64,000 nucleotides of DNA from Roseivirga sp. UBA6052. Its GTDB lineage: Bacteria > Bacteroidota > Bacteroidia > Cytophagales > Cyclobacteriaceae. The notes beneath the pieces are model-generated. The model saw nothing but the letters and a program-made list of their open reading frames with translations, ran no database searches and was not told the origin of the DNA. Shown one piece after another: positions 40,992 through 48,688 of this stretch; position 1 is the stretch's first letter, and every line of letters starts with the position of its first letter. The DNA lies in contig DIYO01000009.1 in assembly GCA_002427755.1 (NCBI GenBank), forward strand, positions 623,296-687,295. The letters run 5' to 3'. A program made the position numbers and the translations under genes.

Positions 40992-41499
40992 CACACTTCT
41001 ATTACTTCTTTGCTTAAATCTTTCAGTAAGGGCACAAGAAGCCGAAATCTCGTTTAAAATTAAAAATGCAGGTGTTTTTGTAGATGGCACCTTTGATAGT
41101 ATTCAGGTAGTTCAAAATTTCAATCCAGACGACCTTAGCAGATCTAGTTTTCAAGCTAAGATTCCGGTATCTACCGTTTTTACAGGCATTAAAGCCAGAG
41201 ACCGACATTTATTAAAAGCTAAATACTTTGATGTCGAAAATCATCCAGAAATCACCTTCAATTCAACTAGCATTAATAAAGTCGAAGAAGGGTATCAATT
41301 AACAGGAGACCTTACCATCAAAGGAGAAACTAAGTCAATTATGCTTGACTTTAAACTAGAAAAAGAAGGCTTATCCACCTATTACTTTGGATATTTAGAA
41401 CTAGATCGAAGAGACTATGGGGTTGGCAAAAACCACTTGATCTTAGGTGATATTGTAAGAATTACGATTCAAGTCCCTGTTCAGAATCAAGGAATTTAA
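40975..41499 (+). CDS. YceI-family periplasmic protein
   Basis: A lipocalin-like periplasmic protein (174 residues) of the YceI family, which binds isoprenoid or other lipids. Signal residues are MRLITSTLLLLLCLNLSVRAQ, split here at positions 1-21. The domain shows ISFKIKNAGVFVDGTF, IKARDRHLLKAKYFDVENHP and GDLTIKGETKSIMLDF. I choose the ATG at 40975 because it starts the signal directly; a GTG at 40966 is also in frame. Its 3' end overlaps the convergent RNA ligase-like gene by 38 bp. Confidence 0.9.
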   Translation: MRLITSTLLLLLCLNLSVRAQEAEISFKIKNAGVFVDGTFDSIQVVQNFNPDDLSRSSFQAKIPVSTVFTGIKARDRHLLKAKYFDVENHPEITFNSTSINKVEEGYQLTGDLTIKGETKSIMLDFKLEKEGLSTYYFGYLELDRRDYGVGKNHLILGDIVRITIQVPVQNQGI

Positions 41500-42031
41500 A
41501 TTCTTGATGGGCCTGCCAGATTTTTCCATTATGCTTTAGTAACCAAAAACTATTCACCTCATAAGATGCTGAATATGGCTTGTCTTTGAAGTAATCCCAT
41601 GCTTTAACAAACTGTTCATTTCTCAAGTCTCGAAAAGCTATAGTCGTATGCGGATTAAAACCTCGATTATGAGTTGAATTGAATAGATTAAGTTCTCTTT
41701 TACAATACAGCGATAGTTCAGCTTGCAAACTCATTAATGGCTGAGAAAATTCATTCTTGATATAAATAGTTCTCGGAGGAAAAGCAGCAAAGCCGTTTAG
41801 AAAAATCTGGAATGTGGAACAGCTAGTTGCTTGAGCAAGTTTATTAATTAATTTAGGTTCTTTCGCTTCATTCCAAAGAAAGGGCATATGTAAAGTAATA
41901 TGTGCGGGAGACCTTAGCGCTGCCCGAGAATTGAACTCATTAGCCACCAGTTGCTTGTATTGATGAATCTCCTGAGCAATTTGGTCTGGAGGAATTATGG
42001 CTAGAAAATACCTGAATTGTCCGGGTTTCAT
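41462..42031 (-). CDS. 2H phosphoesterase (2'-5' RNA ligase family)
   Basis: A 189-residue cytoplasmic protein with two HxT motifs, HIT at His44 (SPAHITLHMPF) and HTT at His128 (FNPHTTIAFRD), which together form the active site of 2H phosphoesterases. Bacterial relatives include the ThpR RNA 2',3'-cyclic phosphodiesterase/2'-5' ligase, but this sequence is divergent and its natural substrate is open. Its last 38 bp overlap the YceI gene on the other strand. Confidence 0.88.
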   Translation of the reverse strand: MKPGQFRYFLAIIPPDQIAQEIHQYKQLVANEFNSRAALRSPAHITLHMPFLWNEAKEPKLINKLAQATSCSTFQIFLNGFAAFPPRTIYIKNEFSQPLMSLQAELSLYCKRELNLFNSTHNRGFNPHTTIAFRDLRNEQFVKAWDYFKDKPYSASYEVNSFWLLKHNGKIWQAHQEFKFLDSEQGLES

Positions 42032-42109
42032 AAAGGCTTACCGATACTCAAATCTCAATTTGTGCAGACCTGAAATTAGCGTAAATTCCGCATTCTAATC
42101 AAAATTGAA

Positions 42110-44647
42110 ATGATCAAAAGATTTGCTTCCCTCTTAATGGTGCTTTTAATCAGTTTAACAGCATCTGCTCAAGACCTTAAAAGTCCTGATGAATTTTTAG
42201 GCTATGAATTGGGCACAAGATTCACCCCTCATTATAAAGTAGTTGACTACTTCGAATATGTAGCCTCTCAGCTCACCAATGTTAAGACCTATGGCTATGG
42301 ACAAACCAATGAGCTAAGACCACTTATGGTGGCTTATATCTCGTCTCAAGAAAACATAGACGATTGGGAACAAATCCGCACAGATAATCTCAAAAGAACT
42401 GGGGTTATGGATGGCCAACCAGAAGGCGATAAAAAAGGAATTGTTTGGTTGAGCTATAATGTTCACGGCAATGAAGCCAGTACCATGGAAACTTCTATGA
42501 AGACTCTCTATGAGTTAGCTAGACCAAATAATTCCAAAGCACAGAAGTGGCTCGAAAACACGGTCGTCATTATAGATCCGTGTATTAATCCTGATGGTCG
42601 TGATCGCTACAGTAATTGGATCAATCAAGTTGCGGGTACTTCTCCAAACCCAAGCAGAGACGCAAAAGAACATGATGAACCTTGGCCAGGAGGTAGAGCA
42701 AACCACTACCTCTTCGATTTGAATAGAGACTGGGCATGGCAAAAGCAAATTGAGTCACAGCAGCGTATGGCACTCTATAATACCATCATGCCGCATATCC
42801 ATGTTGACCATCACGAACAAGGGAGCAACAGCCCATATTATTTCGCACCTGCAGCTGAGCCCGTGCACGAAGTAGTGACTGATTGGCAAAGAGAATACCA
42901 AGATATGATTGGCCGAAACCATGCAAAATACTTTGACGAAAATGGTTGGTTATTCTTCACTAAGGAGAGTTTCGATATTCTCTACCCGTCATATGGTGAC
43001 TCTTATCCGATGTACAATGGCAGTATCGGAATGACTTATGAGCAGGCAAGCTCTGACTTGGCCATTGAAACAGATGAAGGAGACACCTTAACGCTAAAGG
43101 ACGCAATCAACCATCACTTCACGGCTAGTATGAGTACTGTAGAAGTGGCCTCCGTTAATTCCGAGAAAATGGTAGATGAATTCTCGAAGTATTTCTCAGA
43201 TGGTGAGAACAACCCTTCTTCGAAATACAAGAGCTACATCATCCGTGGGACAAACCACGGAGACAAAATGGATATGCTAAGAAGTTTCTTAGACCTCCAC
43301 CAAATTCGATATGGAACCGGTTCAACAAGAAAACCTGTATTGGCATTTGCTTTCCAAAATGGTAAAACTCAAAACGTGTCGGTCGAATCAGGTGATCTCA
43401 TTATCTCTGCTTATCAACCAAAGAGTAGATTGGTACAAGCGCTTTTTGAGCCTAACACATATACCAGCACTGAAGATACCTATGACATCACGGCCTGGGC
43501 GATGCCTTACCGTTTCGATTTAGATGCATACGCAACAGAAGCTAAAATTGAGGTGAATGAAGACGCATCTTTTGAATCAACTTCAAGTGAAGATAAATCA
43601 GAATCTAAACCCGCTGCGTACCTGGTGAAGTGGGAGAATATGCATTCTGCGAAATTCTTAAGCACAATTTTAAAAGCAGGTATCAAGTTAAGATTCGCTA
43701 CGACTCCATTTACAGTTAATGGCAACGACTTTGGTTATGGTACATTAATCCTTACCCGTAAAGGGAATATTCGAATGGGAGATCAGTTTGATCAAATCAT
43801 CAAGGCGGCTGCCAAGGAGCATAATCGTAACCTATTCAGTACACCAACCACTTTTGTAGATAATGGGAAAGACTTTGGTTCCAATAATGTACCATTTCTG
43901 GAAGCACCAAAAATTCTTGTGCTTAGAGGAAGTGGTGTTTCATCTCTTGGATTTGGAGAGTTCTGGTACTACATGGAACAAGAATTGGACTACCCAATTA
44001 CCATGGTTGACACTGACAGTTTTGGAAGAATTAAACTTGACGACTACAACACCATTGTTATGCCTTCTGGTTCATATGGCCGAATGTTAAATGAGTCTTC
44101 ATTGACAAAGTTAAACAGCTGGATTAGAAATGGTGGCCGCGTAATAGCCATCGACAGAGCGGTTGGTACTTTTTCTGGAAAGTCAGGATTCAGCCTAAAA
44201 AGATATGCAACAGACAAAGAATCTAAGGCTGCCAATGAGCAAACCGATGAAGAAAAGGAAGCCAATGCCTTAACATCTTATGCTGACCGCGGAAGTAAAT
44301 TTGATGACTACAGATTACCGGGAGCAATTTTTAAACTGAAAGTGGATAACACACATCCTATGGGTTATGGGTATCCTGATCATTACTTCACACTAAAGAA
44401 TAACAGTTCTCGATATGCTTATATGCCTAATGGCTGGAATGTGGGAATTATCGAGTCAGAAGAGAGTCATGTGGCTGGTGTTGCTGGTAAGAAAGTCAAA
44501 GAGTCATTGGCTAAATCGATGATTTTTGGAGTTGAGAATAAAGGAAGAGGCGCATTAGTTTATATGGCAGACAACCCATTGTTCCGTGCTTTCTGGGAAA
44601 ACGGGAAGCTATTCGTGGCCAACTCGTTGTTCTTTGTAGGGCAGTAA
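42110..44647 (+). CDS. secreted M14-family zinc carboxypeptidase
   Basis: An 845-residue exported protein with signal residues 1-21 (ending LTASAQ). The M14 zinc-binding HxxE is His119 and Glu122 (NVHGNEAS), with a third-ligand region HVDHHEQG near residue 227 and NPDGRDRYSNW near 164. A long C-terminal part (about 400-845) contains a glutamine-amidotransferase-like Rossmann segment (PSGSYGRMLNESSL), as in Bacteroidota M14 proteins. It probably trims peptides outside the cell. REP elements and a terminator follow. Confidence 0.92.
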   Translation: MIKRFASLLMVLLISLTASAQDLKSPDEFLGYELGTRFTPHYKVVDYFEYVASQLTNVKTYGYGQTNELRPLMVAYISSQENIDDWEQIRTDNLKRTGVMDGQPEGDKKGIVWLSYNVHGNEASTMETSMKTLYELARPNNSKAQKWLENTVVIIDPCINPDGRDRYSNWINQVAGTSPNPSRDAKEHDEPWPGGRANHYLFDLNRDWAWQKQIESQQRMALYNTIMPHIHVDHHEQGSNSPYYFAPAAEPVHEVVTDWQREYQDMIGRNHAKYFDENGWLFFTKESFDILYPSYGDSYPMYNGSIGMTYEQASSDLAIETDEGDTLTLKDAINHHFTASMSTVEVASVNSEKMVDEFSKYFSDGENNPSSKYKSYIIRGTNHGDKMDMLRSFLDLHQIRYGTGSTRKPVLAFAFQNGKTQNVSVESGDLIISAYQPKSRLVQALFEPNTYTSTEDTYDITAWAMPYRFDLDAYATEAKIEVNEDASFESTSSEDKSESKPAAYLVKWENMHSAKFLSTILKAGIKLRFATTPFTVNGNDFGYGTLILTRKGNIRMGDQFDQIIKAAAKEHNRNLFSTPTTFVDNGKDFGSNNVPFLEAPKILVLRGSGVSSLGFGEFWYYMEQELDYPITMVDTDSFGRIKLDDYNTIVMPSGSYGRMLNESSLTKLNSWIRNGGRVIAIDRAVGTFSGKSGFSLKRYATDKESKAANEQTDEEKEANALTSYADRGSKFDDYRLPGAIFKLKVDNTHPMGYGYPDHYFTLKNNSSRYAYMPNGWNVGIIESEESHVAGVAGKKVKESLAKSMIFGVENKGRGALVYMADNPLFRAFWENGKLFVANSLFFVGQ

Positions 44648-44667
44648 TAACCCCTCCATAAAGGAAA

Positions 44668-44731
44668 CGTCATGCTGAACTTGTTTCAGCATCTTCTAAA
44701 TAGTAGACCCTGAAATAAGTTCAGGGTGATG
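44668..44731. repeat. inverted REP pair (BIME-like)
   Basis: Units 44668-44694 (CGTCATGCTGAAC...CAGCATCT) and 44705-44731 (AGACCCTG...CAGGGTGAT) face each other across 10 bp. They are of the same type as 5817-5898. They lie between the M14 gene and its terminator. Confidence 0.75.
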
Positions 44732-44740
44732 ATGAAATGA

Positions 44741-44770
44741 AAACCCTTCTTGAGTAATCAGGAAGGGTTT
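44741..44770. terminator. intrinsic terminator between convergent genes
   Basis: AAACCCTTC (44741-44749) pairs with GAAGGGTTT (44762-44770) around a 12-nt loop, with T runs on the plus side. It separates the M14 gene from the convergent LytTR regulator gene. Confidence 0.8.
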
Positions 44771-44771
44771 T

Positions 44772-45512
44772 TTATATAGTCCCAAACAGCTTTCCTACTT
44801 GTTCTCTCTGAGTTCTACTTACTGGAACTTGGTCACCATTTGATAAGACGAGATAGCCACCATCCCTTTTAATGTAACGTTCCAATTTTTGAGTATTTAC
44901 AAGGTGTGACTGGTGAACACGACTGAAGTTTTGATCTTTGAGCAAGTCATAATAATACCCTAGGTTTTTTGATGTTAGTACCTCCTCACCTGAAGCCAAG
45001 ATGAACTTGCAGTAGTTATTATCAGCTTGTAGCCTAACGATTTCTTTGAGGGGAATTAGCCTAACCTCATCAGAAAGACTAATCGCAATCTTCTTTTCTT
45101 CATGACTCAGAAATGCCCCCAGATTTTGTACCCTTTGTGCTTGGTTTTTGGATTCTGCATTTTCTAATCGATTAACGGCTTCAATCAATTCCTGCCTATC
45201 TATTGGCTTTAATAAATAATCTAAAGCACTAAACTTGATAGCTTTTAATGCATAAGCATCATATGCCGTTACAAAAATGACCTTGAAAGGTAAATCACCA
45301 GACTCGAGCAAAGTAAAGCCGTTGCCTCCAGGCATTTCAATGTCAAGAAAGACTACCTCTGGCGAGGCAGTCTTAATTAAGTGCTGTGCTTCTCTTACAT
45401 TGGCAGCTTCTCCAAGTACATTGATTTGGGGGCAATGCTTAGCCAACATGGTAACCAAATTTTGTCTGTTATTTGGTTCATCATCAACAACTATGGCACT
45501 AAACTGTCTCAT
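44772..45512 (-). CDS. LytTR response regulator (system 3)
   Basis: A 246-residue regulator. The receiver domain (1-120) has VVDDE, phospho-acceptor Asp57 (FLDIEMPGG) and LLKPID; the LytTR domain is about 140-246 (LQADNNYCKFILASGE, FSRVHQSHLVNTQKLERY). It directly follows its kinase, whose stop and this start are adjacent. Its likely targets are the AATnCTCAT repeat promoters upstream of the kinase and of the soluble sensor paralogue. Confidence 0.94.
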   Translation of the reverse strand: MRQFSAIVVDDEPNNRQNLVTMLAKHCPQINVLGEAANVREAQHLIKTASPEVVFLDIEMPGGNGFTLLESGDLPFKVIFVTAYDAYALKAIKFSALDYLLKPIDRQELIEAVNRLENAESKNQAQRVQNLGAFLSHEEKKIAISLSDEVRLIPLKEIVRLQADNNYCKFILASGEEVLTSKNLGYYYDLLKDQNFSRVHQSHLVNTQKLERYIKRDGGYLVLSNGDQVPVSRTQREQVGKLFGTI

Positions 45513-47084
45513 TTATAAATCTACCGGAAGTCTAATTTCTACAATAAAGCCTTTTTCACTCGATGACCTAGCCTTTATACCGGCTTTAACCGCTTCGCCA
45601 ACCTGCTTTCTTATGATCTCAAGTCTATTTCTGCCCAATGCCATTCCTGTTCCTTCTTTGAATGTTGTTGAAGAAGGCTTTCCGTTGTCTTTTACAGTCA
45701 AAATCAACTGATTATCGGCTTGCCTTACGTTAAGCATTATGGAATCGGCATCATTCCTTTGAATTCCGTGAATCACTGCGTTTTCCAAATACGGTTGTAA
45801 AATCATATTCGGTACCAAAGCGTTCATATCAATTGTGCTATCAATCTCAACTTGGTACTTAAATGGGCTTCTCATATTCTCCAATTCGAGATAGAGTCTA
45901 GAAAGGTTAACTTCATTTTCAAGAGTGTGCCAAACCTCATTGGATTGTGCCAGAACCGTTCTCAGAAGCTTAGAGAGTTTCACAATATAGTCGTTAGCCT
46001 GATCCGTTTGGTTTTGGTTCACTAAGTTTTGAATGGCGTTAAGTGCATTGAAAAGAAAATGTGGATTCAATTGAGCTCGAACTGCTTTTAGTTCAGCTTC
46101 AGATAATTGTTTTTGCAACTGAGTACTTTCGAGTTTTCGCTTAGCATTTACTCTGTAGATAAAGAAAACAACAAGCAAAGTTCCTAAAGCACCTAAGAAG
46201 TAGTAGCCTCCCTGTTTCCAGAAAGAGTAAGACACCGTATACGTATATATGATTTTAGACTTGCCATATTTGATCCTTTCATCTGTTAACTCTATTACAT
46301 AAGTCCCAGGTTGATCAGTACTTAAATAATAATTCCTTTCATCTCTGTATCCTTTCTCTTCTCTCAAATAAGTAACCTGCTCTCCATCTTTTGTCACACT
46401 TACATTGGGTGCATTGGTGATAAAAGAGATAATTCCTACCGCTTGAGGCAACTTAGGGAATAATGGCAAACCGGAGTCGCTCAAATCCGAAGCAAAGCCA
46501 TTGTCTAACCAATACTGATAAGACTTTGGCGTCATCTTACTTGGAGAGAACAAATTATTCATGACAGAGTCGATGTATTGTTCTCTCTCATCTATCTCAT
46601 TATTCTCCAAGAAAAGTGTAAAAATGATCGGGTCTTCATCCGCTTGCCACTTTAGAGTAACCCTTTCACTGTAAGCTGCTAAGTTTGAAGTATCAGGATG
46701 AAATCTTATATCAAACCCATCCTCTTGACCTCCTGAGTAGGAACGGCTTCCATTGAATGCAACATCTTCACCCATATAGGTGTAGTTAAAATTGGTGATT
46801 CTTCTTGGCCCTTTATCAATCCGAGATATCCTATAATTCGGTGCATTCTCTTTTGTAATGTTCGGAAAGAAGGTAGCAATACTACAACCATCTGGTAGAA
46901 TCAGGTTAATGGGCAGGCCATATTCGTCAAAGCCATCAGAAATATCGGCTACATCGATATGAACCTCGTTTACATAGTCATATACTTTTATACCAACAGG
47001 AATTGGGCCCGAACTGATATATTCTGTTTGCGCCATGACCGTGGCACCAAACAGAGCACTTAAAAAGATGTAAATACTTCGCAT
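45513..47084 (-). CDS. LytS-type sensor histidine kinase with extracellular sensor domain (system 3)
   Basis: A 523-residue kinase with a signal/anchor helix (1-19, ending TVMAQ), an extracellular sensor of about 260 residues, one membrane helix (about 283-303, YYFLGALGTLLVVFFIYRV) and a His_kinase domain with His342 in QLNPHFLFNALNAIQ. The N box is LQPYLENAVIHGI. I choose the ATG at 47084, in front of the signal; the ATG at 47123 would add a polar leader and lies close to the promoter elements. The sensor domain is repeated as a separate secreted protein just upstream (47266-48135). Confidence 0.92.
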   Translation of the reverse strand: MRSIYIFLSALFGATVMAQTEYISSGPIPVGIKVYDYVNEVHIDVADISDGFDEYGLPINLILPDGCSIATFFPNITKENAPNYRISRIDKGPRRITNFNYTYMGEDVAFNGSRSYSGGQEDGFDIRFHPDTSNLAAYSERVTLKWQADEDPIIFTLFLENNEIDEREQYIDSVMNNLFSPSKMTPKSYQYWLDNGFASDLSDSGLPLFPKLPQAVGIISFITNAPNVSVTKDGEQVTYLREEKGYRDERNYYLSTDQPGTYVIELTDERIKYGKSKIIYTYTVSYSFWKQGGYYFLGALGTLLVVFFIYRVNAKRKLESTQLQKQLSEAELKAVRAQLNPHFLFNALNAIQNLVNQNQTDQANDYIVKLSKLLRTVLAQSNEVWHTLENEVNLSRLYLELENMRSPFKYQVEIDSTIDMNALVPNMILQPYLENAVIHGIQRNDADSIMLNVRQADNQLILTVKDNGKPSSTTFKEGTGMALGRNRLEIIRKQVGEAVKAGIKARSSSEKGFIVEIRLPVDL

Positions 47085-47107
47085 GATTTTGAGTTTTTGA
47101 TTTGATA

Positions 47108-47174
47108 CGAAGTAAGTGCTCATTTTATCGTTTTCTTGAATCGATGAGGATTCGGCAGCTTTGGCTTAGAATTT
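47108..47174 (-). promoter_or_regulatory. promoter with AATnCTnA repeats (system 3 kinase)
   Basis: On the minus strand AAATTCTAAGC (from 47174) and GAATCCTCATC (from 47153) start 21 bp apart. A TACTTCG box (complement of 47108-47114) follows, with the distance to its last G within 1 bp of the other LytTR-type promoters. It matches the promoter at 48160-48227. Confidence 0.5.
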
Positions 47175-47202
47175 AGCAGGATATCCTAAGCATAGAAAAA
47201 GT

Positions 47203-47236
47203 TAAACCTGCCTTTTGTTCGAAAAAAAGCAGGTTC
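47203..47236 (-). terminator. terminator after the soluble sensor gene
   Basis: On the minus strand AACCTGCTTTT pairs with AAAAGGCAGGTT with one bulged G, followed by TTAACTTTTTC. It separates the sensor paralogue from the kinase gene. Confidence 0.6.
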
Positions 47237-47265
47237 GAAGTCAGTTTAATGTTCACTTGAAATTT

Positions 47266-48135
47266 CTATTCAACCTTGAACGAATAGGTAATTTTCTTAG
47301 CGCCATACTGCTTATTCGGTTCTTCAACAACTAAAGTATAATTGCCAGATGATACATCAACGTATTTGAATTTTTCAGCCGATGTTTTTACTCCAATAGG
47401 TTTACCATCTTTAGTAACCTTGAAACTTCCAACTTTAGATACTAGATAGATTCTATCTACAGACTTATCTAAAATGGGATCAATTGGCAAACCATCATTA
47501 TCAACTTTTGATGCAAAGCCCTTATTAATCCAGGAATCATAGGTTATTACTGGTTCATCTTTGCTTGAAAAGGCACTTGCAAAAGATTTTCCCAAGTATT
47601 TAACCAGATCGTTGCTCGTTTTAGTTCTGAGCAATATGTACCATTCAATCTCCCTGAAGTCTACCCTCCATTTAAATTCAATCTCTTCTGTGCCTCGGGT
47701 GATTTTAAATTTATGAGAGGAGTCTCCACCTTTGTCGCCCCTAGCCAATAAGGGCACCGTTTTTCCCTGCCAATCGAACCCAAATGTATTGGCAATAGTC
47801 TTTCTGTTATTGGAGGTAAGTAAGCTTCTACCAAAACTTGGGGTAAACTCTTTTTTACCGTATCGAGAAATCAGGTAGTCTTTAGCATTTGCTCTATTTA
47901 TGTCAGGAAAGAAGATCTGAATCTTGTTTCGATGCTCATATGGTAGAATCAGATTCATCGGTAGACCCTGATCATCAAGACCCTCACAATACTTATTAAT
48001 ATCTAAATACGTATTCGTAGATTGATCATAAAGTTGAAAAGCTACTCTTATATTTCCTTTAGATATTAATGTTTGTTGCCCATATGAGGCAAAGCTCCCT
48101 AAAAGGAGCACTATTAAATAAAATGTACTTCGCAT
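47266..48135 (-). CDS. secreted paralogue of the system 3 sensor domain
   Basis: A 289-residue exported protein with signal residues 1-19 (ending FASYGQ). It is homologous over its whole length to the extracellular part of the system 3 kinase: compare GLDDQGLPMNLILPY with GFDEYGLPINLILPD, and SWINKGFASKVDNDGLPIDP with YWLDNGFASDLSDSGLPLFP. It stops exactly where the kinase's membrane helix begins. The upstream regions also match. It may share the ligand and act as a binding partner or decoy, which is inferred. No function is known for this domain. Confidence 0.85.
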   Translation of the reverse strand: MRSTFYLIVLLLGSFASYGQQTLISKGNIRVAFQLYDQSTNTYLDINKYCEGLDDQGLPMNLILPYEHRNKIQIFFPDINRANAKDYLISRYGKKEFTPSFGRSLLTSNNRKTIANTFGFDWQGKTVPLLARGDKGGDSSHKFKITRGTEEIEFKWRVDFREIEWYILLRTKTSNDLVKYLGKSFASAFSSKDEPVITYDSWINKGFASKVDNDGLPIDPILDKSVDRIYLVSKVGSFKVTKDGKPIGVKTSAEKFKYVDVSSGNYTLVVEEPNKQYGAKKITYSFKVE

Positions 48136-48159
48136 AATTTTTGAGTTTTTGATTCACTG

Positions 48160-48227
48160 CGAATTACGAGTTATCAAGTAAGACTAGATTAAGCCAATGA
48201 GAATTCGGTAGGTTCTAATGAGTATTG
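48160..48227 (-). promoter_or_regulatory. promoter with AATnCTCATT repeats (soluble sensor gene)
   Basis: On the minus strand CAATACTCATTAG (48227-48215) and GAATTCTCATTGG (48206-48194) form direct repeats 21 bp apart. TAATTCG (48166-48160) is the -7-like box; the distance from the second repeat to its last G is 46 bp, the same as at the ACAGTT promoters. Confidence 0.6.
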
Positions 48228-48236
48228 AACAAAGTA

Positions 48237-48560
48237 CTACCCATATTCCTCTAGAAACTGCTGCAAGGTTTCTCTCACTTGAGTTACAAACATGGTCAGT
48301 TGCTCAACATTCAAGAACCCATCTCTTGCAGTATCATGCAATTCTGCCCTCTTATCAATGAGATCCTGATCACCCAAATAAGAGATGGAAGGCTTTATCT
48401 TATGCAGAATCTGTTTAGTCCATTCAGGGTCGGTATTCTCAATTGCCTCTTTTAATTTATCTAGCTCTTGCGGTAAGCTTTCAGCCATTGTTTCAATTAA
48501 CAATTGGAGTAGCGTTTCATCATTTTGTGATACCTGCCTTAAATTCTCAAGAGAAAACAT
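48237..48560 (-). CDS. orphan histidine phosphotransfer (Hpt) protein
   Basis: A 107-residue helical protein with the Hpt phosphotransfer motif at His53 (ILHKIKPSISYLG, the HxxKxxxxxLG pattern). Hpt proteins relay phosphate between hybrid kinases and response regulators. No hybrid kinase is encoded nearby; the neighbouring system 3 kinase is of the LytS type, which does not normally need an Hpt. It lies 101 bp upstream of the soluble sensor gene on the same strand, beyond that gene's own promoter. Confidence 0.9.
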   Translation of the reverse strand: MFSLENLRQVSQNDETLLQLLIETMAESLPQELDKLKEAIENTDPEWTKQILHKIKPSISYLGDQDLIDKRAELHDTARDGFLNVEQLTMFVTQVRETLQQFLEEYG

Positions 48561-48630
48561 ACTGCTTTAAATATGAGCTATTATCGATGGTTAAAATCTC
48601 AATTTAAATTACTTAGAAAAGATAAGCATT

Positions 48631-48660
48631 AAAAAAGCTCAGCCAATTCAGCTGAGCCTT
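48631..48660 (-). terminator. terminator after the BlaR1-like gene
   Basis: On the minus strand GCTCAGC (complement of 48651-48657) pairs with GCTGAGC (complement of 48637-48643), followed by a TTTTTT run. Confidence 0.8.
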
Positions 48661-48688
48661 TATAATCATACTATCTGTTATGAATAAG

